NCBI GenBank assembly: GCA_029850585.1
Contig: JARCRQ010000093.1
Location: 1-64,000 of the forward strand
Direction of reading: 5' to 3'
Origin: Sideroxydans sp.
GTDB taxonomy: Bacteria; Pseudomonadota; Gammaproteobacteria; Burkholderiales; Gallionellaceae
DNA length: 64,000 nt
Numbering within the stretch: position 1 is the first letter of the stretch; each line of letters starts with the position of its first letter. The position numbers and the translations under genes were made by a program. This document shows, in pieces, positions 28,863 to 39,391 of this stretch. The notes beneath the pieces are model-generated. The model saw only the letters and a program-made list of their open reading frames with translations, did not search any database and was not told where the DNA came from.

Positions 28863-29243
28863 TCATAGCATTTCCCTGAATGATGCTGAGATTTTCGCCA
28901 ATCGCTCATCCAGCGTTAGCAGTTTGAGTTGATGCATTTGCGCGGTCGCGGCGATGATGGCATCGGGTAATTTGCATAGACCTGCACGGCGTAAACGAAT
29001 CGCAGCACCCTCTACCGCTTCGTCAATCAACAGCACTTGGCAGCTTTGCAAGAATTCCAGAATCGCACGTTCCTCTTCATCCACCAAACCGGGGAATCCT
29101 AACAATTCCATGCGGGTGATTTGACTGACTGCCGATTGGCTTAATTCGAGTTTCTGCGACTCTGCTAGTGCGATTGCTGCGGGTTGTTGCTTGAGCAAAC
29201 CGATGACGACATTAGTGTCTAGCAGCCAGCTAATTCCACTCAT
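28863..29243 (-). CDS. VapC-like PIN toxin
   Basis: WLLDTNVVIGLLK, RMELLGF, LPDAIIAATA, LLTLDERLA. Confidence 0.92.
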   Translation of the reverse strand: MSGISWLLDTNVVIGLLKQQPAAIALAESQKLELSQSAVSQITRMELLGFPGLVDEEERAILEFLQSCQVLLIDEAVEGAAIRLRRAGLCKLPDAIIAATAQMHQLKLLTLDERLAKISASFREML

Positions 29244-29454
29244 CGCGCATCTTTCGTTGAATGACAACGGGGTCTTCATTGAAACAAGGCGAGCTTTTTA
29301 ATATACCCACAAAGCTGCGCCAATCGGATTGAACTACTGTTTTTTCGGGTATCACCAAGGTCAATAACGCGCGTCGCTCTGCCATGGCAGGCATGGCTTG
29401 CAGCGGATGTATGCCGCCTTGCGCATCAATTTCAACCTCTATGGTTTGCAACAT
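29230..29454 (-). CDS. Antitoxin paired with the PIN toxin
   Basis: Small ORF overlapping the VapC start; EVEIDAQGGIHPLQAMP AbrB-like N-terminus. Confidence 0.75.
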   Translation of the reverse strand: MLQTIEVEIDAQGGIHPLQAMPAMAERRALLTLVIPEKTVVQSDWRSFVGILKSSPCFNEDPVVIQRKMRDEWN

Positions 29455-29494
29455 GATGACTCCTTAAATTTTGGTCGCGGGTGATTCTACTACG

Positions 29495-32400
29495 TTAGTA
29501 ACTCAACACCGGAGCCAACCAACGCTCGGCGGTTTCCATATCCCAGCCCTTGCGTTTTGCGTAGCTGGCGACTTGTTCTTTGTCGATTTTGCCACTCGCG
29601 AAATACTGCGCTTGGGGGTGCGAGAAATAGAAGCCAGAAACGGCTGCGGTGGGCAGCATGGCAAAGCTGTCGGTGATGGTGATGCCGGCATTTTTGGGGG
29701 CTTGCAGCAACTCGAACAGCGGGCCTTTTTCGCTGTGTTCCGGGCAGGCGGGATAGCCAGGCGCGGGACGGATGCCGCGATAGCTTTCGTTGATAAGCGC
29801 GTCATTTTCTAACGACTCATCCGGCGCGTAGCCCCAGAATTCTTTACGCACACGCAGGTGCAAATGCTCCGCGAACGCTTCGGCTAAACGGTCAGCCAAT
29901 GCCTTCAAAAGTATCGCGTTGTAGTCGTCGTTATCTTGTTCAAAACGCGCGACGTGTTCATCAATACCGATGCCTGCCGTGACCGCAAAACCGCCGATGT
30001 AATCCACCACTCCACTAGTTTTGGGGGCGATGTAATCGGCTAAACAATAGTTAGGAATGTCGGCGGGTTTCTTGGTTTGCTGACGCAGATTGTGCCAAGT
30101 CATCGCCACTTTTTTGCGCGTTTCGTCGGTGTAGATTTCGATGTCGTCGCTGTTCACCGAGTTCGCGGGGAACAAGCCGAATACGGCATTCGCAGTGAGC
30201 CATTTTTCCTTAACGATTTTTTTCAACATGGCTTGCGCATCAACAAACAGCTTGGTCGCTTCCACGCCGACCACTTCGTCTTGCAAAATTTTCGGGTAAC
30301 GTCCCGCCAGTTCCCAGGCTTGGAAAAACGGTGTCCAGTCGATAAATTCCACCAGATTTCCCAGCGGATAATTTTCCAGTTTTTGCACGCCGAGCAGCGC
30401 GGGTTTGGGCGGTGTGTATTGTGTCCAATCGGTCTGCACGCCATGCGCGCGCGCCACGTCCAAACTGACATAAACCGCTTTACTTTTTTTGGCTTCGTGT
30501 TGCTCGCGCGCCGCCGCATATTCGGTCTTGATGCCCGCGACATAATCATCGCGCAGCGTGTCGGAAAGCAGGTTGCTACACACCCCCACGGCGCGCGAGG
30601 CATCGGTGACATACACCACTTGCCCGCTCGGATAATTCGGTTCGATTTTTACCGCCGTGTGGACGCGTGAAGTGGTTGCGCCGCCAATCAGCAAAGGGAT
30701 TTTGAAGCCCTGACGTTCCATTTCTTTCGCGACGTGCGCCATTTCTTCCAGCGATGGCGTAATCAATCCTGACAAGCCGATGATGTCGGCATTGTGCTCG
30801 CGCGCAGTGTCCAAAATCTGTTGGCACGGCACCATCACGCCCATGTTGACCACTTCAAAATTGTTGCACTGCAACACCACGGTGACGATATTTTTGCCGA
30901 TGTCATGCACGTCGCCTTTGACGGTCGCCATAACGATTTTGCCCTTGGTGCTGGTGTCGCCGGAACGCAATTTTTCTGCTTCGATGTAGGGAATTAAATG
31001 CGCCACGGCTTGCTTCATTACGCGTGCGGATTTCACCACTTGCGGCAGAAACATTTTGCCCGCGCCGAACAAATCGCCGACCACATTCATGCCGTTCATC
31101 AACGGACCTTCGATGACTTCGACGGGGAACTTCGCTTCGAGTCGCGCAGCTTCGGTGTCCTCGACAATAAAGGTGGTGATGCCGCGCACCAGCGCGTGGG
31201 TGAGGCGCTCTTGCACCGTGCCTTTGCGCCATTCCAAATCTTCAACTTGCTCGCGTCCACCGCCTTTGATGTTCTCGGCGATTTTTACTAGTTTTTCGCC
31301 CGCGTCAGGATGACGATTTAACACCACGTCTTCCACTGCATCGCGCAATTCGCGCGGAATTTCTTCGTAAACGCCGAGCTGCCCCGCGTTCACAATACCC
31401 ATATTCATGCCCGCTTTAATGGCGTGATAGAGGAACACCGTGTGTATCGCTTCGCGCACCGGTTCGTTGCCACGGAAGCTAAACGAGACGTTGGAAACGC
31501 CACCCGAAATTTTCGCGTAAGGCAGATTTTTTCGTATCCAGGCGCAGGCTTCGATAAAGTCCACTGCGTAGTTGTTATGCTCTTCGATACCCGTCGCGAT
31601 GGCGAAAATGTTGGGATCGAAAATAATATCTTCGGGCGGGAAACCAACTTGGTTGACGAGGATGTCGTAGCTGCGTTTACAGATTTCGGTCTTGCGTTTG
31701 AAGGTGTCGGCTTGACCTGTTTCGTCGAACGCCATCACCACCGCCGCCGCGCCGTAGCTGCGCACTAGACGCGCTTGTTGCAAGAATTTTTCTTCGCCTT
31801 CTTTAAGCGAAATCGAGTTGACGATGGACTTGCCTTGCACGCACTTCAAACCCGCTTCGATGATGTCCCATTTGGACGAATCTATCATCAGCGGCACGCG
31901 GCAAATGTCAGGTTCGGAGGCGATGAGATTCAAAAATTTCACCATCGCCGCTTCGCCGTCCAACATGGCTTCGTCCATGTTCACGTCGATGACTTGCGCG
32001 CCCGTTTCCACTTGTTGCTTAGCGACTTCTAGAGCTTCGTCATATAGCCCTTCCAAAACTAAGCGTTTGAATTTTGCCGAGCCAGTGACGTTGGCGCGTT
32101 CGCCGACGTTGACAAATAACGAGGTGTCGCTAATGTTGAAAGGCTCTAAGCCCGATAAACGACATTGATGTTCGAGCTCGGGCAACTGGCGCGGCGGCAC
32201 GTCTTTTAAGGCTTCGGCAATGGCTTGGATATGCGCGGGCGAGGTGCCGCAGCAACCGCCCGCGATATTCAAAAAGCCACTGGTGGCGAATTCTTTAACG
32301 ACCTTGGCGGTGTATTCAGGCGTTTCGTCGTAGCCTGTTTCCGAGAGCGGATTAGGCAAGCCCGCGTTCGGATGTGCGCTGACATAACAGCTCGCCACGC

Positions 32401-33220
32401 GCGATAATTCTTCGACATAAGGGCGCATCAAATCGCCGCCCAGTGCGCAGTTAAGCCCGATAGAGAGCGGGCGCGCGTGGCTCAAAGAATTCCAAAATGA
32501 TTCAGTGGTTTGACCCGACAGCGTGCGTCCCGACGCGTCGGTAATCGTGCCAGAAATCATCACGGGGACGCGCATCTGGTGTTGTTCAAAATGCTTTTCG
32601 ATGGCGAACAACGCGGCTTTGGCATTGAGCGTATCGAAGATGGTTTCCACCATCAGAATATCCGCACCGCCGTCGAGCAAACCGCAAATCGCCACGCCAT
32701 AACCTTCGACCAGCGCGTCGAAACTGATGTTGCGGAAACCCGGATCATTCACGTCGGGTGAAATCGACGCGGTCTTCGTGGTCGGACCTAATACGCCCGC
32801 GACGAAGCGCGGTTTGTTGGCGATTTTCGCCTCAAATTCGTCGCATACATCACGCGCCAAACGCGCACCCGCGAAGTTCAATTCATACGCCAGCTCGACC
32901 ATGTCGTAATCGTCCAACGACGCTGCGGTGGAATTGAAAGTACAGGTCTCCAAAATGTCCGCACCCGCCGCCAAATACTGCGCATGAATCTCGCGAATGA
33001 TGTGCGGCTGGGTCAGCACCAACAAGTCGTTGTTGCCCTTCACGTCCACTGGATGATCGGCGAAAGTCTTGCGTGCACCTGCGTATTCGCCATGCAAAAG
33101 CGTACCGCGATAATGTTCCTCGGTGAGTTTGTAGCGTTGAATCATGGTACCCATCGCGCCATCCAAAATTAGGATGCGCTGCTGGATAAGTTGTTCTATC
33201 AGGTGGGGCTGTTTGTTCAT
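29495..33220 (-). CDS. metH: Cobalamin-dependent methionine synthase
   Basis: [40 protein letters not shown]-terminal activation domain. Confidence 0.97.
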   Translation of the reverse strand: MNKQPHLIEQLIQQRILILDGAMGTMIQRYKLTEEHYRGTLLHGEYAGARKTFADHPVDVKGNNDLLVLTQPHIIREIHAQYLAAGADILETCTFNSTAASLDDYDMVELAYELNFAGARLARDVCDEFEAKIANKPRFVAGVLGPTTKTASISPDVNDPGFRNISFDALVEGYGVAICGLLDGGADILMVETIFDTLNAKAALFAIEKHFEQHQMRVPVMISGTITDASGRTLSGQTTESFWNSLSHARPLSIGLNCALGGDLMRPYVEELSRVASCYVSAHPNAGLPNPLSETGYDETPEYTAKVVKEFATSGFLNIAGGCCGTSPAHIQAIAEALKDVPPRQLPELEHQCRLSGLEPFNISDTSLFVNVGERANVTGSAKFKRLVLEGLYDEALEVAKQQVETGAQVIDVNMDEAMLDGEAAMVKFLNLIASEPDICRVPLMIDSSKWDIIEAGLKCVQGKSIVNSISLKEGEEKFLQQARLVRSYGAAAVVMAFDETGQADTFKRKTEICKRSYDILVNQVGFPPEDIIFDPNIFAIATGIEEHNNYAVDFIEACAWIRKNLPYAKISGGVSNVSFSFRGNEPVREAIHTVFLYHAIKAGMNMGIVNAGQLGVYEEIPRELRDAVEDVVLNRHPDAGEKLVKIAENIKGGGREQVEDLEWRKGTVQERLTHALVRGITTFIVEDTEAARLEAKFPVEVIEGPLMNGMNVVGDLFGAGKMFLPQVVKSARVMKQAVAHLIPYIEAEKLRSGDTSTKGKIVMATVKGDVHDIGKNIVTVVLQCNNFEVVNMGVMVPCQQILDTAREHNADIIGLSGLITPSLEEMAHVAKEMERQGFKIPLLIGGATTSRVHTAVKIEPNYPSGQVVYVTDASRAVGVCSNLLSDTLRDDYVAGIKTEYAAAREQHEAKKSKAVYVSLDVARAHGVQTDWTQYTPPKPALLGVQKLENYPLGNLVEFIDWTPFFQAWELAGRYPKILQDEVVGVEATKLFVDAQAMLKKIVKEKWLTANAVFGLFPANSVNSDDIEIYTDETRKKVAMTWHNLRQQTKKPADIPNYCLADYIAPKTSGVVDYIGGFAVTAGIGIDEHVARFEQDNDDYNAILLKALADRLAEAFAEHLHLRVRKEFWGYAPDESLENDALINESYRGIRPAPGYPACPEHSEKGPLFELLQAPKNAGITITDSFAMLPTAAVSGFYFSHPQAQYFASGKIDKEQVASYAKRKGWDMETAERWLAPVLSY

Positions 33221-33248
33221 GGTGTGATATTTGTTTGTGATTCGGGTC

Positions 33249-33569
33249 TTAATAACCCTGAAAAAGAAAATCGAGTGCCGCCATGATGTCAGCATGATGG
33301 TCAGCCAAAGTCGCGACGGGTGTGTGCAATATCTTGGCGGGCACAGCCGCTAATTTCGCTGTTTCCATAAAGCAGCTCAAGCCATCAATCTCAAATACGG
33401 GCGCGAGATTCTTCGGCAGTATCACTTTGTCAAAACGATCCACACGGCGCATCGGCACAACCACGCGACTATCCAACGCGCTCAGTAAATCACTTTGAAC
33501 TGCCAGCAAATAAGGAACGTCGGATTTCTTGGTGTGCCCTGGATTGGGGTAAATGTCGAAACGCGCCAT
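33249..33569 (-). CDS. ccdB: CcdB-family toxin
   Basis: [40 protein letters not shown]...[14 protein letters not shown]. Confidence 0.92.
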   Translation of the reverse strand: MARFDIYPNPGHTKKSDVPYLLAVQSDLLSALDSRVVVPMRRVDRFDKVILPKNLAPVFEIDGLSCFMETAKLAAVPAKILHTPVATLADHHADIMAALDFLFQGY

Positions 33570-33571
33570 GG

Positions 33572-33820
33572 TCAGAAGGTTCGATATTGTTCAAGCGGAA
33601 GCCCGTCTTGTTCGATACGTTTGTTATACGCCGCAATAAAGTCGGCATTTTCTGCCAGCCACTGTTGTTGCTGCGCCTCGCGCACCACGTTCACCAAATG
33701 CTCTTCCACCGCCTGCGATAGATTGATATGCAGCTCTTTGGCTTGGCGCAACAGGTCAGAGTTGATGCTTAGGTTGGTGGCTTTTTTAGGTGCAGAGGGG
33801 TCGAAGTGGATGCTTGACAT
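33572..33820 (-). CDS. ccdA: CcdA-family antitoxin
   Basis: KKATNLSINSDLLRQAKELHINLSQAVEEHLVNVVREAQQQQWLAENADFIAAYNKRIEQDGLPLEQYRTF. Confidence 0.93.
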   Translation of the reverse strand: MSSIHFDPSAPKKATNLSINSDLLRQAKELHINLSQAVEEHLVNVVREAQQQQWLAENADFIAAYNKRIEQDGLPLEQYRTF

Positions 33821-33833
33821 AGTGCCCCCATAA

Positions 33834-33871
33834 ATGATGCGCAGATTATATGCGCATTGTTTATGCGCATC
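33834..33871. promoter_or_regulatory. Candidate CcdA operator: three iterated ATGCGCA palindrome boxes
   Basis: gatgcgcagattatatgcgcattgtttatgcgcatca just upstream of ccdA. Confidence 0.6.
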
Positions 33872-33873
33872 AA

Positions 33874-34024
33874 TTAGCTGATTTTATCCATGCGCCGATA
33901 CTGCACAGCTTCGGCGATATGGCTGGTTTGCAGCTGTTCGCTGCCCGCCAAATCAGCGATGGTGCGGGCGACTTTGAGGATGCGGTGGTAGGCGCGAGCA
34001 GAAAGGTTGAGGCAGGCAATCTGG
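33874..34024 (-). pseudogene. Orphan 3' tail of comM (second, diverged copy)
   Basis: Encodes [45 protein letters not shown], versus the comM C-terminus. Confidence 0.93.
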
Positions 34025-34076
34025 GTTGGTACTGAATGTCAGCTTTTTGCGGAGCGTATGCGGCTCATGAAGGACG

Positions 34077-34691
34077 CTAATTATGGGCGGGCTGGGGCTG
34101 TGAAAGCTCCTCCAAGCGGTCTATAAGCAGGTGCAGCTCGGTGCTTGGATTGAATTCTTGTTCGCTGTTGGCTTGAGCAAGTACCTGTGGAGATATTATT
34201 CGCGCGTTATTAAATTGCTCGCCGAGCAATCTAGCAAACGTACTTGTTGCGCTACCCTTATTATAGTTTTCCATACCTGCCTTGCTGCACAAATCCCGAT
34301 TAAGCAAGTCGCCTGCCGTATAGGGCTTACGTGTATGTCCAAAATGCAGCAGCAACCAAAATTCAAAGCAGGGATAAGACTTGATGATAGTTACTTTCAG
34401 ATGTGAGCTTGCCAATTGAATTGCTTCGTTAAAACTGGGATGGGTGTCGCGGTCGATAACACAGAATACTTGGTCAAATTTAGCTTGCCGTTTAATTGCC
34501 TCGTTGATAATTCCCTTGGGATCAGTCTTTCCACAATGCGCGATTTCCACTTTAGTATGAGCGCGAAAATGCTTGCTTGCATCTTCCAAATAAGTTTTTC
34601 CAGACTTGCTATCTTCGCAAAGTATCAACACCGTAGGCTGCGGCTTGAACTGTGAATTCGCTCGATTAAAAGATGCTGTATTACGTCCCAT
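34077..34691 (-). CDS. RloB-like protein
   Basis: TVLILCEDSKSGKTYLEDASKHF...FCVIDRDTHPSFNEAIQLA...SYPCFEFWLLLHF. Confidence 0.87.
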   Translation of the reverse strand: MGRNTASFNRANSQFKPQPTVLILCEDSKSGKTYLEDASKHFRAHTKVEIAHCGKTDPKGIINEAIKRQAKFDQVFCVIDRDTHPSFNEAIQLASSHLKVTIIKSYPCFEFWLLLHFGHTRKPYTAGDLLNRDLCSKAGMENYNKGSATSTFARLLGEQFNNARIISPQVLAQANSEQEFNPSTELHLLIDRLEELSQPQPAHN

Positions 34692-34700
34692 GTTGGAGTC

Positions 34701-35927
34701 CTAACGCACAAACGGAAGTGCGCGATAACGCCCTTCGTAATACCGTTTTTCCAAATCTTCACTTTCGCGCCCTTCAAACTGATGAATGGAGCGTAATTGC
34801 GTCGCGCCATTCATGTCGCGTTCGGTGAGCCAAAATTGGTCGCGACGCATCAGCTTGGTGTCCATCAAATGCGTATCGTGAGTAGTAAAAATAAGCTGTG
34901 AGGGCTGCTCGGCTTCAATATGTTTTTTAATTAGAGCCGCCACGATATTAGGGTGCAAGCTGCTATCTAATTCATCAGCAACCAAAATTCGTGAATGCTT
35001 CATCATCCAAGGCAACCAAAAACCAGCCAAATTCTGCGTGCCTTTCGACTCTTCTTTGAAGTCAAATTCCGCTTCGCCTAACGCAGTTGCATGAGTCAGC
35101 ATGGTGCGTTTTGACGGCTTCTCAGTTGTCTTATTAGGATTTACGGATGCGAGTCCAATGGGTTCATTTGCTAAGGGCGAGTCAAAGCGAATGCTGCTAA
35201 TTGGAACATCAATTTCTTGTAGAAAGGCTGATAATTTTTTAGCAAGCTCTGGAATATCTGCAGCTATCATCTGCGCAATTTTTGCCCAGCGCCCCATATC
35301 GTCCTCAACAATAGAAAGTCCTCCTTTTAGCCATTCAAATGGCTCTCTTAATTGCTTCATTTCTTCACTGCTGTTAGCGACAGCTTGGGCAATGAACAGC
35401 ATCTTGGGGCTGGTTAAATTTTTCCAAACGGTATGTAGCGTGTCGTCACCTTCAAGTTTTTCCCCAAAATTGTATTGCTCGCCCTGTTCAGTGTGCTCCC
35501 TGCTATACAGCAGCATCTCTTTACCTTTTGGATAGGCTGTAAGTTTTTCACCCGTAACGCGCTCAGTTGTGGCGGCCAAATTGAATTCGTATCGAACTTT
35601 CTTGGCTACGAAATGCAAGGTTATACAGCTAGGTTGATTGGCGAGCGCGGCATCAAATCGAAAGGGGGCAACAGGCAATGGTTCGGTCTCGGTTGGTAGG
35701 CGGGCGGCAAATTTCCCAACCAATTCAAGCGCTTTAATTAAATTGCTTTTGCCCGATGCGTTGGGACCATAAATAGCCGCCACCTTAAGCAGTTTAGGTA
35801 ATTTCTCTTTTTCAACTTCAGGCGTAAAAGTGTTCTCTTTCTTTTGCAGTTTAGTGGAAGCGACCATAGAGAAGGTTTGAGCTTCGCGAAACGAGAAAAA
35901 ATTAGCGATGGAGAGTTCGATTAACAT
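34701..35927 (-). CDS. AAA-family ATPase (RloA/AbiLi-like)
   Basis: MLIELSIANFFSFREAQTFSM, Walker A IYGPNASGKSNLIKAL, Walker B RILVADELDSSLHP. Confidence 0.9.
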   Translation of the reverse strand: MLIELSIANFFSFREAQTFSMVASTKLQKKENTFTPEVEKEKLPKLLKVAAIYGPNASGKSNLIKALELVGKFAARLPTETEPLPVAPFRFDAALANQPSCITLHFVAKKVRYEFNLAATTERVTGEKLTAYPKGKEMLLYSREHTEQGEQYNFGEKLEGDDTLHTVWKNLTSPKMLFIAQAVANSSEEMKQLREPFEWLKGGLSIVEDDMGRWAKIAQMIAADIPELAKKLSAFLQEIDVPISSIRFDSPLANEPIGLASVNPNKTTEKPSKRTMLTHATALGEAEFDFKEESKGTQNLAGFWLPWMMKHSRILVADELDSSLHPNIVAALIKKHIEAEQPSQLIFTTHDTHLMDTKLMRRDQFWLTERDMNGATQLRSIHQFEGRESEDLEKRYYEGRYRALPFVR

Positions 35928-36021
35928 GCAGAAATTCCGCCAAATAGTGTGGTTTTGTGTGGCTTATTATGGCTTAAATTTAATCGAAGTGCATTTTTAT
36001 TGCAGAAGATAGTGTATTCCA

Positions 36022-37518
36022 TTAGCCGCTTTTATCCATGCGCCGATACTGCACAGCTTCGGCGATATGGCTAATTTTCAGCTGTTCGCTGCCCGCCAAA
36101 TCAGCGATGCTGCGGGCGACTTTGAGGATGCGATGGTAGGCGCGCGCGGACAGGTTAAGGCGGGTAATCGCCTGCCGCAGCAAAGCCTCACCCGCCGCAT
36201 CAGGTGCGCAGTAGCGGTCGATCTCGGTGACGGAGAGCAGCGCGTTAGGTTTGTTTTGCCGCGCTAATTGGCGTTGTCGCGCGGCTTCGACACGCGCTTG
36301 TATGACCGCGCTGGTTTCGCCATCCGCCACCTTGAGCAAGTCGTCATGTGCTACGGCTGGCACTTCGATTTGAATGTCGATGCGATCTAGCAGCGGACCA
36401 GAAATTTTGCCGCGATAGCGCGATACCTGGTCGGGGGTGCAGCGGCACTTGCCGTTGTAGTGACCGAGATAGCCGCACGGGCAAGGGTTCATCGCGGCAA
36501 CGAGTTGAAACTGCGCTTTGAAATCGGCACGCCGTGCGGCGCGCGAAATGGTGATGCGCCCACTTTCCAAAGGCTCACGCAACACCTCCAACACATGCCT
36601 ATCGAATTCGGGCAGCTCGTCTAAAAATAACACACCGTTCATCGCGATTGAAATCTCGCCGGGACGCGGGTTGCTGCCGCCGCCCACCAGTGCTACGGCG
36701 GAGGCAGTGTGGTGCGGCGCACGGTAGGGGCGACGTTTCCAATTTGCAATGTTAAACATCCCGCCTAATGACTGCATCGCCGCACTTTCCAACGCTTCGG
36801 CTTGCGTCATCTGCGGCAAGATGCTGGGGAAGCGCGCCGCCAACATGGATTTTCCCGTACCAGGCGGCCCGCTCATCAACACCGAATGTCCGCCCGCCGC
36901 TGCGATTTCCAGCGCGCGTTTGGATTGCGTCTGCCCTTTTACTTCACGCATATCGGGGTAGTTCGGTGTAACGATTTGTGGTCTAGGAATATAGCGTTGC
37001 AGCAATTCGCGCCCCGCCAAATGTGCGGCGACTTGCAGCAAAGATTGCGCGGCATACACCACGGCATCCTCAACTAGTGCGGCTTCTGGTGCGTTCACAG
37101 CGGGTAACACAAAAGCGCGACCCGAATTGGCGGCGCAGTAAGTCATTGCCAGCGCGCCACGTATCGCGCGCAGTTCGCCAGTCAGGGCTAGCTCGCCCGC
37201 GTACTCATATTCGCCCAATTTGTCGCGGGGGATTTGCCCCGTTGCCGCCAAAATTCCCAGTGCAATGGGCAAATCAAAACGCCCACTTTCTTTGGGCAAA
37301 TCAGCGGGCGCGAGATTGACGGTGATGTGTCGCGCGGGGAATTCAAAGTTGCAATTTTGCAAGGCAGCGCGAACCCTGTCCTTGCTTTCTTTGACCTCGG
37401 TTTCGGGCAAGCCCACGATGGTGAAACTAGGCAGCCCATTGGCAAGATGCACCTCGACGGTGACCAGCTCCGCCTCCATGCCAGACAGTGCGCGGCTATA
37501 GAGGACGGCGAGGCTCAT
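36022..37518 (-). CDS. comM: YifB/ComM Mg-chelatase-like AAA ATPase
   Basis: FTIVGLPETEVKESKDRVRAAL, GPPGTGKSMLAARFPSILP, MNPCPCGYLGH. Confidence 0.96.
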   Translation of the reverse strand: MSLAVLYSRALSGMEAELVTVEVHLANGLPSFTIVGLPETEVKESKDRVRAALQNCNFEFPARHITVNLAPADLPKESGRFDLPIALGILAATGQIPRDKLGEYEYAGELALTGELRAIRGALAMTYCAANSGRAFVLPAVNAPEAALVEDAVVYAAQSLLQVAAHLAGRELLQRYIPRPQIVTPNYPDMREVKGQTQSKRALEIAAAGGHSVLMSGPPGTGKSMLAARFPSILPQMTQAEALESAAMQSLGGMFNIANWKRRPYRAPHHTASAVALVGGGSNPRPGEISIAMNGVLFLDELPEFDRHVLEVLREPLESGRITISRAARRADFKAQFQLVAAMNPCPCGYLGHYNGKCRCTPDQVSRYRGKISGPLLDRIDIQIEVPAVAHDDLLKVADGETSAVIQARVEAARQRQLARQNKPNALLSVTEIDRYCAPDAAGEALLRQAITRLNLSARAYHRILKVARSIADLAGSEQLKISHIAEAVQYRRMDKSG

Positions 37519-37519
37519 G

Positions 37520-37756
37520 TTATTTGCTCTGCGCTTCCAGCTCGGCGATACGCGCTTCCAGTGCGGTCAGTTGCTCACGCGCTTTCGCCAATACTTGGGT
37601 TTGCACATCGAACTCTTCGCGCGTCACTAAATCGAGTTTAGCAAAGCCTTGCGCCAGCAAGGCACGCACGTTTTTTTCAGCATCTTTGACTGGGCTACTG
37701 TTTACCGCGTCGTGCAGTTTTTCGGATAAATCATTAAAAATTTTAGCGTTCAACAT
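37520..37756 (-). CDS. ubiK: UbiK/BMFP-family accessory factor
   Basis: FNDLSEKLHDAVNSSPVKDAEKNVRALLAQGFAKLDLVTREEFDVQTQVLAKAREQLTALEARIAELE. Confidence 0.92.
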   Translation of the reverse strand: MLNAKIFNDLSEKLHDAVNSSPVKDAEKNVRALLAQGFAKLDLVTREEFDVQTQVLAKAREQLTALEARIAELEAQSK

Positions 37757-38012
37757 GATGGAATTCCTTAGGATTGAGGATTGGGAAACAGGAGAGTGAC
37801 GCGAGTGTAGCAAAACCTCGCAAGGCTGGCACAGCCTTAGTGCAAACACCGCTGAAGCCGCTTGTTAATGGTGCATAGCACCCGAATCTTAACTAATTAA
37901 ATTAGCTATCATATTGTTTTTATAAGAACTAAAAAAATTGGCACGCTTGCTGCTTATACAACTGCGCGGAAGATTCATCCCGTATTTCTCATTACTTTAT
38001 AAAGGACACAAC

Positions 38013-39187
<1,175 letters not shown>

Positions 39188-39354
39188 GGGCATCTCGCAA
39201 AACCCAAATTTCTTCGCGATGCGTTGTTGCTCACAAAAAATTACTCCTTACATAGCCATCTATCCCCAGCCAAAGCACCTGAGGACAAGTGCGTCGTCGT
39301 AATTTTTTGTTCGCGCCTAGCCTCACTTCGATATTTGAATTTTTCGAGACACCC
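39188..39354. repeat. Intergenic palindromic element, copy R2 (glnK-amtB)
   Basis: catctcgcaaaacccaaat / atttgaatttttcgagacacc arms; shares gatgcg.tgttgctcacaaaaaattactccttacata core; extra central sequence. Confidence 0.85.
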
Positions 39355-39391
39355 TAGAAAATTTTTTATTTAAGTAATTGGAGAGAAAAAC

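Noticed and set aside
29495-33220. Many plus-strand ORFs across metH (e.g. 30077-30670, 31424-31768)
   Set aside because: Antisense shadow ORFs over a complete MetH; no recognisable motifs.
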